A stretch of 34,790 nucleotides of DNA from JAWLFY01 sp964462125 (GTDB taxonomy: Bacteria; Planctomycetota; Planctomycetia; Pirellulales; Pirellulaceae): contig CAYWXT010000022.1 of the NCBI GenBank assembly GCA_964462125.1, positions 1-34,790 of the forward strand, read 5' to 3'. Shown in pieces: positions 14,863 through 22,248 of the stretch. Both the position numbers and the translations under genes were made by a program. The notes under the pieces were generated by a model. It was not told the DNA's origin. It saw nothing but the letters and a program-made list of their open reading frames with translations, and ran no database searches. Within the stretch, counting starts at the first letter, position 1; each line of letters opens with the position of its first letter.

Positions 14863-15918
14863 ATGACGGCGTATCCCTCCGCCCCCGCTTTCTTCTCCGA
14901 CCGCGAGCTGCCAGACTGCGAAAAATCCATTTTCGCTGCTCTCAATCCCCCCAGTGTCATGACCGAGATACGACAGGCCGCTTCGTTAGATTTTCCTGAC
15001 ACGGACGCACTTCGCTACCTTCCCGAGGGCCCCTATCCGCTGTCGGACAGCCGATTTTCCTGGGTCGGGATCCAGCATGGCCCTGCGGCGAGGGTCGGCT
15101 CGCTCAATCTGTACGACCTTGAAACGAAGTCCAATCGTTCATTTGAACTGCCGGGCCGACCTGGATTCGCGTTTCCCTGCACCGACGAAGCGACGTTCGT
15201 TGTCGGATGCGAACGATCGCTCGGCTGCTTCGATGTCGAGAACAACGATTGGAACCCGTTCTGCGATAGCGTCGATCAGGACGTTGAAAACACGATTATC
15301 AACGATGGGATGGTGTACCAAGACAATTTGATCTTCGGTACCAAGGATCTGGAATTCCAAACGAAGAAGGCTGGACTTTACCTGTGGCGTGGCCGTGACC
15401 AGCGGCTGATCCAGTTACGTGACGACCAGATCTGCAGCAACGGCAAGGCGATGCGAACGACCGGCAATGGGCAATTGCAACTGGTGGACATCGATTCTCC
15501 GACCCGCCAAGTCGTTGGGTATCCGATTGACATTGAGCGGGGCCAGCTCGGTGATCCTGAGGTGTTGCTCGATCTGACGGACGACCCCGGCGTTCCCGAC
15601 GGGGCGATCCTGGCTCCCGACGGCAACGGCCTGCTCGTCTCCATCTTTCTCCCTGAAGCGGCCTCGTGTGGTGAAACGCGGCTCTATGACTTGGCATCGG
15701 GCGAGTGTCAGATGATTTGGCAAACCGCCGGTTCTCCGCAAAACACCTGTCCCGCCTTGGTCCGTCACGATGGGAAACTGCAGCTGGTCATCACCACAGC
15801 GGCGGAACACATGGATTCGGACAAGCGAAAAGCCTGTCCGAATGCTGGACGGCTATTCATCGCGGAAACGGAATTCGAAGCCCCCGTTGAGCCGCTCGCC
15901 CCCCGATTCCAGCGCTAG
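14863..15918 (+). CDS. SMP-30/gluconolactonase/LRE-family protein
   Basis: From ATG at 14863 the product has 351 residues; an in-frame ATG at 14959 would give 319 residues and is equally plausible, since neither has a clear Shine-Dalgarno. The frame opens further upstream (14731), but that part overlaps the SDR gene start. The sequence has the six-bladed propeller pattern of SMP-30/regucalcin. It includes LPEGPYPL near the domain start (the usual metal-ligand Glu), IINDGMVYQDNLIFGTKD in the middle, and PDGAILAPDGNGLLVSIF near the third ligand position. Family members are metal-dependent lactonases such as gluconolactonases, or calcium-binding proteins. Here the substrate is unknown. No signal peptide is visible, so a cytoplasmic location is likely. 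It ends 10 bp before the convergent small exported protein gene. Confidence 0.8.
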   Translation: MTAYPSAPAFFSDRELPDCEKSIFAALNPPSVMTEIRQAASLDFPDTDALRYLPEGPYPLSDSRFSWVGIQHGPAARVGSLNLYDLETKSNRSFELPGRPGFAFPCTDEATFVVGCERSLGCFDVENNDWNPFCDSVDQDVENTIINDGMVYQDNLIFGTKDLEFQTKKAGLYLWRGRDQRLIQLRDDQICSNGKAMRTTGNGQLQLVDIDSPTRQVVGYPIDIERGQLGDPEVLLDLTDDPGVPDGAILAPDGNGLLVSIFLPEAASCGETRLYDLASGECQMIWQTAGSPQNTCPALVRHDGKLQLVITTAAEHMDSDKRKACPNAGRLFIAETEFEAPVEPLAPRFQR

Positions 15919-15928
15919 GCACGGCAGC

Positions 15929-16333
15929 CTAGCGGCCGTTGTAGAGGGAGAAACCGCGGGCACCGATGGCCGATCCCCGACGACCATGGCTGAACCGCTG
16001 GGATGCTCGGAACCCGTGGTGCCGGTGAACCGCACGGTGGCCATGGGGTCTGCCGTGGCGCAGGTGAGACTTGTCGTGGCGCAGGTGGGATCTGCCGTGG
16101 ACCCTGCTCGAGGAACCGAGCGTTCCCCGCTGGTAACTCGGAACATATCGATGGAAGCTGCCACTGCGGTAGGACGGAATATACCGATGCGGAAAGCTTT
16201 GGTAGCTCGGGCGGTACCGTAATGTCTTTCCATGCTCCGCCTGTGCGGTCGCGGAAACCAGCAGTGGTGCGGCGAGCAACGCACCGCCAAGGAACAATGT
16301 TTTGATCGAAATCATGTTTTTGATCGAAATCAT
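15929..16333 (-). CDS. Small exported His/Arg/Ser-rich protein
   Basis: From ATG at 16333 the product has 134 residues. It begins with a clear signal peptide: Lys near the start, a LFLGGALLAAPLLV hydrophobic core and a SATAQA cleavage site. The mature part is strongly basic, rich in His, Arg, Ser, Tyr and Gly, with short repeats of the types PSYxxxxxHRY and SHLRHxKSHLRHGRPH. A second in-frame ATG at 16315 lies in an 18-bp direct duplication that encodes MISIK twice; either could start translation. An AGGA lies about 11 bases before 16333. No cysteine is seen in the mature part. The composition suggests binding of metal, polyanion or wall polymer, but this is only an inference. The gene is monocistronic and convergent with the SMP-30-like gene. 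Confidence 0.72.
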   Translation of the reverse strand: MISIKNMISIKTLFLGGALLAAPLLVSATAQAEHGKTLRYRPSYQSFPHRYIPSYRSGSFHRYVPSYQRGTLGSSSRVHGRSHLRHDKSHLRHGRPHGHRAVHRHHGFRASQRFSHGRRGSAIGARGFSLYNGR

Positions 16334-16350
16334 GGTGATTGGAGTCCTGC
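16315..16350 (-). repeat. 18-bp direct duplication over the start codon of the exported basic protein
   Basis: The sequence TTTGATCGAAATCATG occurs twice in tandem, giving two in-frame ATG codons (16333 and 16315, read on the minus strand) and the peptide repeat MISIKN/MISIKT. It may reflect slippage and makes the start ambiguous without changing the signal-peptide core. Confidence 0.8.
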
Positions 16351-16650
16351 GGGGACGGAATGATCCGGCCATGGGTCCTACCTCCGAGGTACGTTCCTGT
16401 GGAGTTTCACAGCCGGACACCATCGGATGCATCCCCGGTGCCAATCAGTGTCACAACCTTGATGTTCAGATTTGCGCACGTCGAAACGCCGCATGACTGG
16501 AGAAAGCAAATACGACCACATCGAGCTTTCGGTTCGGTCAGAGTTTCGTGCTTTGTCACCGTCGGCTGTCACGATGACGACAGCCGTGTCATCAACGCGA
16601 CAGCGTGGGATGTCCCTCGTGTGGTCGTGAGCGGGGAGGGGGGGGGCGAG
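16334..16650. promoter_or_regulatory. 317-bp intergenic region between the topoisomerase B-subunit gene and the small exported protein gene
   Basis: No credible gene was found here; the open frames are short or shadows. The region should hold the end of the topoisomerase transcript and the promoter of the small exported protein gene. The only visible structure is an 8-bp inverted repeat, CGGCTGTC at 16563-16570 and GACAGCCG at 16579-16586, with an 8-nt loop. A G-rich run lies at about 16636-16648. I could not assign promoter boxes. Confidence 0.5.
16563..16586 (-). terminator. Possible stem-loop downstream of the topoisomerase operon
   Basis: A perfect 8-bp stem with an 8-nt loop lies about 65-88 bp past the stop of the topoisomerase B-subunit gene. 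No T-tract follows on the minus strand, so a standard intrinsic terminator is not supported. It could be an mRNA 3'-end structure or an operator. Confidence 0.25.
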
Positions 16651-18582
16651 TCAGACGTCTATTTCTTCGGCGTCTTCCGCACGCTCCATGATGAACCGGA
16701 AGCGGGCGGAGGCGTCGCGCCCCATCAAGTCGCTGATCACGCGATCGGTTTCGAGTTGGTCATCGACATCGACCCGCAGCAGGCGTCGACTCGCGGGGTC
16801 GAGCGTGGTGCTCCAGAGGGTCTTGGGCATCATTTCACCGAGTCCTTTGAAGCGGGTGATCTCCGCTTTGCTTCGGCCGTGATGCTCGTCAAGGAGGCGG
16901 TCGCGGTCTTCGTCGTCAGCCGCCCAGAAGGTCTGTTTGCCGATGTCGATTCGGTACAGTGGCGGGACGGCGATGTACAGCCGCCCATCGGTGATCAACC
17001 CAGGCATATGTCGGAAGAAGAAGGTCAGCAGCAGGGTTGTGATATGATGCCCGTCGGAATCGGCGTCGGCCAGCAGGATGATGCGGTCGTAGCGGAGATT
17101 GGCGAGGTTGAAATTCGGGCCGATACCGCAGCCCAGCGCCGAGATCAGATCTTGGATCTCTTTGTTCTCCACGATTTTCTTCAGCGACGCGCTTTCGGTA
17201 TTGAGAACCTTGCCTCGGAGCGGGAGGATGGCTTGGAAATTGCGGTCGCGTCCCTGTTTGGCGCTGCCACCGGCCGAGTCACCTTCGACAATGAACAGCT
17301 CCGAGTCGCCTTTGCCGCTGGAGACGCAATCGCTGAGTTTTCCCGGCAGCAGGGTACGTTTGGCTCCCCCCTTGCGCGACACCGCCTCGCTGGCGGCTCG
17401 GGAGGCCGCGCGGGCGCGGGCCGAGGCGATGACGCGGGCGACGATCGTGTCACCGGCCGAACGGTTGTTGTTCATCCACTGTTCAAGCGCCGGGCGGATT
17501 GCCCCTTCCATCATCGCTTGGACTTCCGGGTTGTTCAGCCGGTCCTTGGTTTGGCCCTGGAACTGGGGGTCGGTGATGAAGATCGAGGCGATGGCGACCA
17601 GGCCTTCACGGATGTCCTCATGGGAGATCTTGACGCCTCGCGGCGTCAAATTGTGCGTCTCGATATAGTTGCGCACGGCTTTGTTCAAACCGCTGCGGTA
17701 GCCGTTTTCGTGGCTACCGCCGCTGGCGGTCGGAATCCCATTGACGTAGCTCCGCAAGTGCTCGTCGGTCGACTCGGTCCACTGCAGGGTTACCTCCATC
17801 CGGTCGTTGTCATCTTTGCGGAGCGTGAAGGGGGTGTCGTGGATGGGGCGGGCGTTGCGTTCCTTCAAAACCTTTCTCAGGTAGTCAACGATCCCTTCTT
17901 CATGCAGGAACGTTACTTTGTCTCCCGCCGCCTCATCGACGAAGGCGACCTTCAGGCCACGATGGAGGAAGCTCGCTGTTTCCAAACGCTGGCGGATCGT
18001 ATCGGCATCGAATTCGGTTTTCGGGAAGATCGTCGGATCGGGGGTGAAGGTGATCGTCGTTCCCGAACCACGAACGGCCCCCTTCAGTTTCTGCAGCTTG
18101 CTGGTGGGTCGGCCCTGGGCGAAGGTCATGCGGTACTGAGACCCATCGCGTCGAACGACCGCGGTCAGCTCTTTGGAGAGGGCATTGACGACCGACGCCC
18201 CGACGCCATGCAGTCCCCCTGCGGTCTTGTAATTGTTCCCGTCGAACTTTCCACCGGAATGCAGAACGGTGAGCACCATCTCCAGCGCCGGCTTTTTTGT
18301 TTTGGGGTGCTTGTCCACAGGGATGCCGCGACCGTTGTCCGAGACGGTGACGGTCCGCCTGTCGCGGTGGAGCGTGACGGTGATCTCCGAGGCGTGCCCG
18401 TTCATCGCCTCGTCGACGGAGTTGTCGACCACTTCCCAAATCAGGTGATGCAGCCCCGCCATACTGACGCCGCCGATGTACATCCCCGGTCGCTTGCGGA
18501 CCGGATCGAGTCCCTCCAGGGCGGTGATATCCTTGGCGCTGTAACTCTTCGTCGGGTTGTTCATACTCGTCGCGGTGCTCAT
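16651..18582 (-). CDS. parE: Type IIA DNA topoisomerase subunit B (ParE/GyrB family)
   Basis: The product has 643 residues, the length of ParE or short GyrB. The GHKL ATPase shows WEVVDNSVDEA with catalytic Glu50 and Asn54, DNGRGIPVD at 82-90, and GGLHGVGASVVNAL at 122-135. The Toprim domain shows IVEGDSAGGSA with Glu433 and the metal site DADSD at 506-510. The C-terminal FKGLGEM block is present, with no GyrB-type insertion. It pairs with the A subunit to form an A2B2 enzyme that cuts and passes duplex DNA using ATP. Its ATG overlaps the A-subunit stop by 4 bp (ATGA), so translation is coupled. I use parE because of the partner's degenerate GyrA box, but a gyrase-like second enzyme is possible. 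An in-frame Met at residue 7 is an alternative start. Confidence 0.87.
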   Translation of the reverse strand: MSTATSMNNPTKSYSAKDITALEGLDPVRKRPGMYIGGVSMAGLHHLIWEVVDNSVDEAMNGHASEITVTLHRDRRTVTVSDNGRGIPVDKHPKTKKPALEMVLTVLHSGGKFDGNNYKTAGGLHGVGASVVNALSKELTAVVRRDGSQYRMTFAQGRPTSKLQKLKGAVRGSGTTITFTPDPTIFPKTEFDADTIRQRLETASFLHRGLKVAFVDEAAGDKVTFLHEEGIVDYLRKVLKERNARPIHDTPFTLRKDDNDRMEVTLQWTESTDEHLRSYVNGIPTASGGSHENGYRSGLNKAVRNYIETHNLTPRGVKISHEDIREGLVAIASIFITDPQFQGQTKDRLNNPEVQAMMEGAIRPALEQWMNNNRSAGDTIVARVIASARARAASRAASEAVSRKGGAKRTLLPGKLSDCVSSGKGDSELFIVEGDSAGGSAKQGRDRNFQAILPLRGKVLNTESASLKKIVENKEIQDLISALGCGIGPNFNLANLRYDRIILLADADSDGHHITTLLLTFFFRHMPGLITDGRLYIAVPPLYRIDIGKQTFWAADDEDRDRLLDEHHGRSKAEITRFKGLGEMMPKTLWSTTLDPASRRLLRVDVDDQLETDRVISDLMGRDASARFRFIMERAEDAEEIDV

Positions 18583-21077
18583 CCTTGGGGGGTCCCTTCC
18601 AATGGTTGGGGTGCGGCCAGCGGAGGCGTGACGATTTCGTCAATCTTGCCGTGTTTCTGAATTTCCGTCCCCCGGCCACCGCGAGAGGTGACGCGATACT
18701 TGGCGGTCGAGATCGTTTTTTGAGCTCCGCGATTGGTCCGTACGGTGAGCAGGTCGCGGTCGCCGGTGGAGGCTTTGAAGCCGAGCAGTCGGTCGCCTTG
18801 GGCCAGGCGGATCAGCGTGACTCCTTTACCGGGACCAGAAAGGTAATTCACCTCCTCGGCCGAACAAACCATCGCCCGACACTGGGCCGAGACCGCGAGA
18901 ATCGTTTCGCTCCCGTGCACCGGCTCGACACCGATCACCGACGCCTCGCCACTGAGCCGTGCAAATCGACGCCCGCTGCGGGTTGAAGGCTCCAGGAACC
19001 CCTCGAGTCCAAACCGCAGAGCGAAGCCGTTGCTGGTCACGGCCAAGGCATGGGTTTCGGGACAGTGCTCTGGGTAGCGTGGGTCCTCGTGAACATCACC
19101 GAGAACACGGGAGTCGAAGCTGGCCACCGAGACGATCCGCTCGCCGTCTTTCATTTTGAACAGCTTCTGGATCGGCTCCCCGAACCCGGTCGAGGCGGGA
19201 ACGTCGATCATTCGGGCGGTGTAGCAGACGCCGAGCGAGGAGAAGAATCCGATCGTCGCACGCGTGCTGCCGGCGACGCAGGCCAACACCTGGTCGCCCT
19301 GGCGAACACGGCTCTTGGACGGGTCGGCGATCTGCTTTTGGCGTTTGACCCAGCCGTCGGTGGTGACCAACACGTGGCAGTCCTCGGCGACGATGAAGTC
19401 CTCTTCGGTGTACTCGACCTCTTCTTCCTCCCCGCCGATCGTCGTCCGGCGTTTGCCGGCCGGGCCAGATCCGTAGGACGTGACGACCTCGTCGAGTTCC
19501 TCGCGAACGATGTTCCAGCGCCCCGACGCCTGGTAATCCTGGGCGTCGTCCGCAAGCAGCTTGCGGATCTGCCGAGCTCGCTTTCTCTTCTCCTTCAACT
19601 CGTCCAGTATCAGGTTGATTTCGAGCTTCGCGAGCCGGTACAGCTTCAGCTCCAGGATCGCGTCGGTCTGTTCGGCGTCGAGTCCACCATTGGAGGCGGG
19701 GAACCGCTTCATGATCTTCACGGCCGCGTCGGCCTTGCCGTCGCTGCGGCGGATGATCTCGATGATCGTGTCGAGGGCATCGAAGATCAGCGCGAAGCCT
19801 TCCAGAATATGAATCCGCTTTTCCAACGCTGATAACTCGTTCGACAGCCGCTGGGTGAGCACATCAAAGCGGAAGTGCAGGAAGTGCCACAGGATTTCTT
19901 TGAGACTCAGCCGGTTGGGGGCGGCGACCTCCGGATTTTCCAGTGGTACCAAGCAGGTCAGGTTGACATGGAAGTTTGTCTGCAGGGGCGTGTGTTTGTA
20001 GAGATACGCCAGCACTTTTTGCTCGTCCGCGCCTTTCTTGAGCAATAAGTCGATTCGGATCTCGTCGGTCGACAGGTCGCGAACCTCCTCGACCAGCGGC
20101 AGTTTGCTGGTGTAGACCAGCTCGCTCATCCGTTCCACCAACGCCGCCTTATTGACGCCGTAGGGAATTTCGATAATCCGCAGCACCCGGTCTGACTTGC
20201 CACTCCCCACTGTCTCGGCAACGCCCCGGGTGCGGAGGGTCCCATGGCCGGTTTGGTAGATTTCCCGGAGTTCTTCCCGGGAGTTGGTGAGCTGCCCGCC
20301 GGTCGGAAAGTCGGGCCCTTGGATCGCGTCGTTAGAGACGAGTTGATAGTCCTTGATTTCCGGGTCGCGGAGCAGCTTCAACAGCGCCTGGCAGACCTCC
20401 TTCAAATTGTGGGGCGGGATGCTCGTCGCCATCCCGACCGCGATCCCGGTGGCACCGTTGACCAACAAGTTGGGGACTCGGCTGGGCAAGACGACCGGCT
20501 CGTCGCGGCTACCGTCGTAGTTGGGCCGCATCGCCACGGTGGGGGTCGTCAAATCAGCCAGGATCGCCGAGGCGATCGGCGCCAGGCGGCATTCGGTGTA
20601 CCGCATCGCCGCGGCGTTGTCCCCGTCGATGCTGCCGAAGTTGCCGCTGCCGTCGATCAGTGGGATCCGCATCGAAAAGGGCTGCGCCATGCGGACCAGC
20701 GCGTCGTAGATCGACGAATCACCATGGGGGTGGTAGTTCCCCATCACGTCCCCCACGACCTTGGCACACTTACGGTGCTTGGCCGTGGCATCCAGCCGCT
20801 GCTGGTTCATCGTATACAAAATCCGTCGTTGAACCGGCTTCAAGCCATCCCGGACATCGGGGAGCGCTCGGCTCGTGATTACCGACAGCGAGTAGTTCAG
20901 ATACCGCTCCTGGGCCGCCTGCCGCAACGGCACCCGTCCCAGCAGGGCGGGGTCGTCAAACAAGGAGGCGTCGGCGTCCTCCGGCAGCCGCGTCGGCGAC
21001 GCGGAACCGCCTGATCGCTGAGGGCTACCGTTGGAGTCGGATCGGTTGGTATCTCGTTTCGAGCGACGTTTTGCCAC
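18579..21077 (-). CDS. parC: Type IIA DNA topoisomerase subunit A (ParC/GyrA family)
   Basis: The product has 832 residues from GTG at 21077, with AGGA about 10 bases upstream. The N-terminal breakage-reunion domain is complete: YLNYSLSVITSRALPDVRDGLKPVQRRILY at 59-88 (the quinolone-region segment begins nearby), YHPHGDSSIYDALVRMAQ at 115-132, and AMRYTECRLA with active-site Tyr160. A coiled-coil gate region follows, with ILELKLYRLAKLE. The C-terminal beta-pinwheel repeats are present, but where GyrA has its box (QRRGGKG) this protein has SKSRVRQGD. DNA wrapping of gyrase type is therefore doubtful, which favours a topoisomerase IV-like enzyme. The first 45 residues are a basic, Ser-rich tail. 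The A subunit precedes the B subunit, the reverse of the common gyrB-gyrA order. Confidence 0.87.
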   Translation of the reverse strand: MAKRRSKRDTNRSDSNGSPQRSGGSASPTRLPEDADASLFDDPALLGRVPLRQAAQERYLNYSLSVITSRALPDVRDGLKPVQRRILYTMNQQRLDATAKHRKCAKVVGDVMGNYHPHGDSSIYDALVRMAQPFSMRIPLIDGSGNFGSIDGDNAAAMRYTECRLAPIASAILADLTTPTVAMRPNYDGSRDEPVVLPSRVPNLLVNGATGIAVGMATSIPPHNLKEVCQALLKLLRDPEIKDYQLVSNDAIQGPDFPTGGQLTNSREELREIYQTGHGTLRTRGVAETVGSGKSDRVLRIIEIPYGVNKAALVERMSELVYTSKLPLVEEVRDLSTDEIRIDLLLKKGADEQKVLAYLYKHTPLQTNFHVNLTCLVPLENPEVAAPNRLSLKEILWHFLHFRFDVLTQRLSNELSALEKRIHILEGFALIFDALDTIIEIIRRSDGKADAAVKIMKRFPASNGGLDAEQTDAILELKLYRLAKLEINLILDELKEKRKRARQIRKLLADDAQDYQASGRWNIVREELDEVVTSYGSGPAGKRRTTIGGEEEEVEYTEEDFIVAEDCHVLVTTDGWVKRQKQIADPSKSRVRQGDQVLACVAGSTRATIGFFSSLGVCYTARMIDVPASTGFGEPIQKLFKMKDGERIVSVASFDSRVLGDVHEDPRYPEHCPETHALAVTSNGFALRFGLEGFLEPSTRSGRRFARLSGEASVIGVEPVHGSETILAVSAQCRAMVCSAEEVNYLSGPGKGVTLIRLAQGDRLLGFKASTGDRDLLTVRTNRGAQKTISTAKYRVTSRGGRGTEIQKHGKIDEIVTPPLAAPQPLEGTPQG

Positions 21078-21315
21078 GCGATCGGGTTCCTAGAGGGAGT
21101 TCCTGTTTGCTGACCGTTCCTGCGGGTTATACCGGTCGGACCCGTTGAAGCGGAACCGCTGGTTGTGGCAACGGCGCCGGTGGGTTCCCCAAAAGGTCAT
21201 CCGAGTCCTCCCCCAGATCCGAAACAGGACTGTACGTCGGGCCGGAGGAATCGTCTCCCGGCAAGGTCTCCGGCGAGGATTCACAGCAGGGCCCGGTTCA
21301 CGGAGGAACCGATCG
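21078..21315. promoter_or_regulatory. Divergent intergenic region, topoisomerase operon / exported protein pair
   Basis: These 238 bp separate the divergent parC-like gene and the exported-protein operon. An upstream-extended frame on the plus strand covers part of it (from 21145), but it is Arg-rich and lacks protein-like character. No promoter motif could be assigned with confidence. Confidence 0.4.
21302..21307 (+). promoter_or_regulatory. Ribosome binding site GGAGGA
   Basis: GGAGGA lies 8 bases before the ATG at 21316 and decides the start of the exported Tyr-rich protein over the longer upstream frame. It is one of the few strong Shine-Dalgarno sites in the window. Confidence 0.8.
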
Positions 21316-21837
21316 ATGAAGCGATTTACGGTACGAAGGGTAGCCAATTGGTCGGCGGTGGTCGCGATGTTGGCGACAGCTGGCGTTTCATCGGCCCAAG
21401 GTTTGGGAAGTGGTGAAGTCGTTGTCGGGTCGCGGGTGATCAGCGACGTGGTGGTGGAGTCCTCGGGGGAGGTAGCTGCCGAGGGCGAGGTGGTTGGCGG
21501 CGCGGTTGCCTACGGTGGCGGGCCCGTGGCCAGCAGCGTCGGTCGCGGCTACGGCCAACCCGACCTGTTCTACAACTACTACACCCAGGGCTACGCGAAC
21601 CAGACCAACGCCCAGATGTATGTCTCGCCGCAGCCGGTGCCGCCCAACGTCGGCCACACGTTTTCCACGTACCAGCCGCTGTATCCCCATGAGTACCTGT
21701 ATTGGCACAAGAATCGTTTTCATAACTACTATGATAACGGCCGGGGCATGAATCGGACGCGAGTGTCCTATTACGGCCCACCGGTTCGCCAAACCGTGAG
21801 CAACGTTTACTGGAACTACCTGCGGCTGCCCCGCTAG
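21316..21837 (+). CDS. Exported Tyr/Pro-rich planctomycete protein
   Basis: The product has 173 residues. The start at 21316 is supported by GGAGGA 8 bases upstream. Residues 1-28 form a signal peptide: basic MKRFTVRR, a hydrophobic stretch and a VSSAQG cleavage site. A Val/Gly/Glu-rich low-complexity segment (about 30-78) follows. The C-terminal part is rich in Tyr, Asn and Pro, with PDLFYNYY, PQPVPPNVGHTF, TYQPLYPHEYLYWH and RVSYYGPP. From memory, this P-x-P-V-P-P-x-V-G-H-T block belongs to short exported proteins found mainly in planctomycetes and of unknown function. The mature part has no cysteine and no catalytic motif. It likely forms an operon with the next gene, 36 bp downstream. A role in the cell wall or outer surface is an inference. 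Confidence 0.82.
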   Translation: MKRFTVRRVANWSAVVAMLATAGVSSAQGLGSGEVVVGSRVISDVVVESSGEVAAEGEVVGGAVAYGGGPVASSVGRGYGQPDLFYNYYTQGYANQTNAQMYVSPQPVPPNVGHTFSTYQPLYPHEYLYWHKNRFHNYYDNGRGMNRTRVSYYGPPVRQTVSNVYWNYLRLPR

Positions 21838-21873
21838 GGAAGTCTGCACCCCCTCAACGATCGGAAACCCGTC

Positions 21874-22248
21874 ATGTTCCGTACCATCGTTCTTGCGACC
21901 GGGTTGGTCGCGATCTTGTCCGCCACCACAACGGACGTCGCCGCCGTGGATCCCTATGCGGTGACCGACGTATGGAATCGCAACTTCGCGGCAGACCGGC
22001 CGTGGCACGGACCCTACTACAATGTCCAGTACGGCCACCCGACGGCTTTGGTCGTCCCCCCGACCGCCCACATGCGGCAAACCTATTCGTGGGGCGTCAG
22101 CCAGAACAAGATGATGCCGATTCATCACCAGTACGGTCGCAGTGCCAGTTCGCCGGGTGCCCGGCCGACCGGCAACTTCCGGCCCACCCCCGCTTGGCCG
22201 AGTCACACCGACCAGTTCGGCTTCTACTACGTCCGCGGGCCCTGGTGA
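21874..22248 (+). CDS. Small exported aromatic/Pro-rich protein
   Basis: The product has 124 residues from ATG at 21874. A signal peptide (MFRTIVLATGLVAILSATTTDVAA) is followed by a mature region rich in Tyr, Trp, His, Pro and Gln, such as WHGPYYNVQYGHP and FGFYYVRGPW at the C-terminus. The PP-x-A-H-x-R-Q-T-Y-S-W-G-V-S-Q segment is probably a conserved core. It has the same style as the preceding gene but no clear alignment to it. It sits 36 bp downstream of that gene, so the pair is probably co-transcribed and may act together in the envelope. The last 22 bp overlap the 3' end of the convergent kinase gene. No function can be assigned. Confidence 0.75.
   Translation: MFRTIVLATGLVAILSATTTDVAAVDPYAVTDVWNRNFAADRPWHGPYYNVQYGHPTALVVPPTAHMRQTYSWGVSQNKMMPIHHQYGRSASSPGARPTGNFRPTPAWPSHTDQFGFYYVRGPW

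Noticed and set aside
16563..16586. Intrinsic terminator after the topoisomerase operon
   Set aside because: A stem is present but there is no T-tract on either side in the right direction; kept only as a low-confidence stem-loop.
16339..18660. 773-codon open frame on the plus strand opposite the topoisomerase B-subunit gene
   Set aside because: It is antisense to a gene with complete GHKL and Toprim motifs; its product has no recognisable domain. Long antisense frames are expected from high-GC codon bias.
19050..21014. Open frames of 260 and 256 codons on the plus strand opposite the topoisomerase A-subunit gene
   Set aside because: Shadows of the real gene, which has intact catalytic motifs; no independent start signal or domain.
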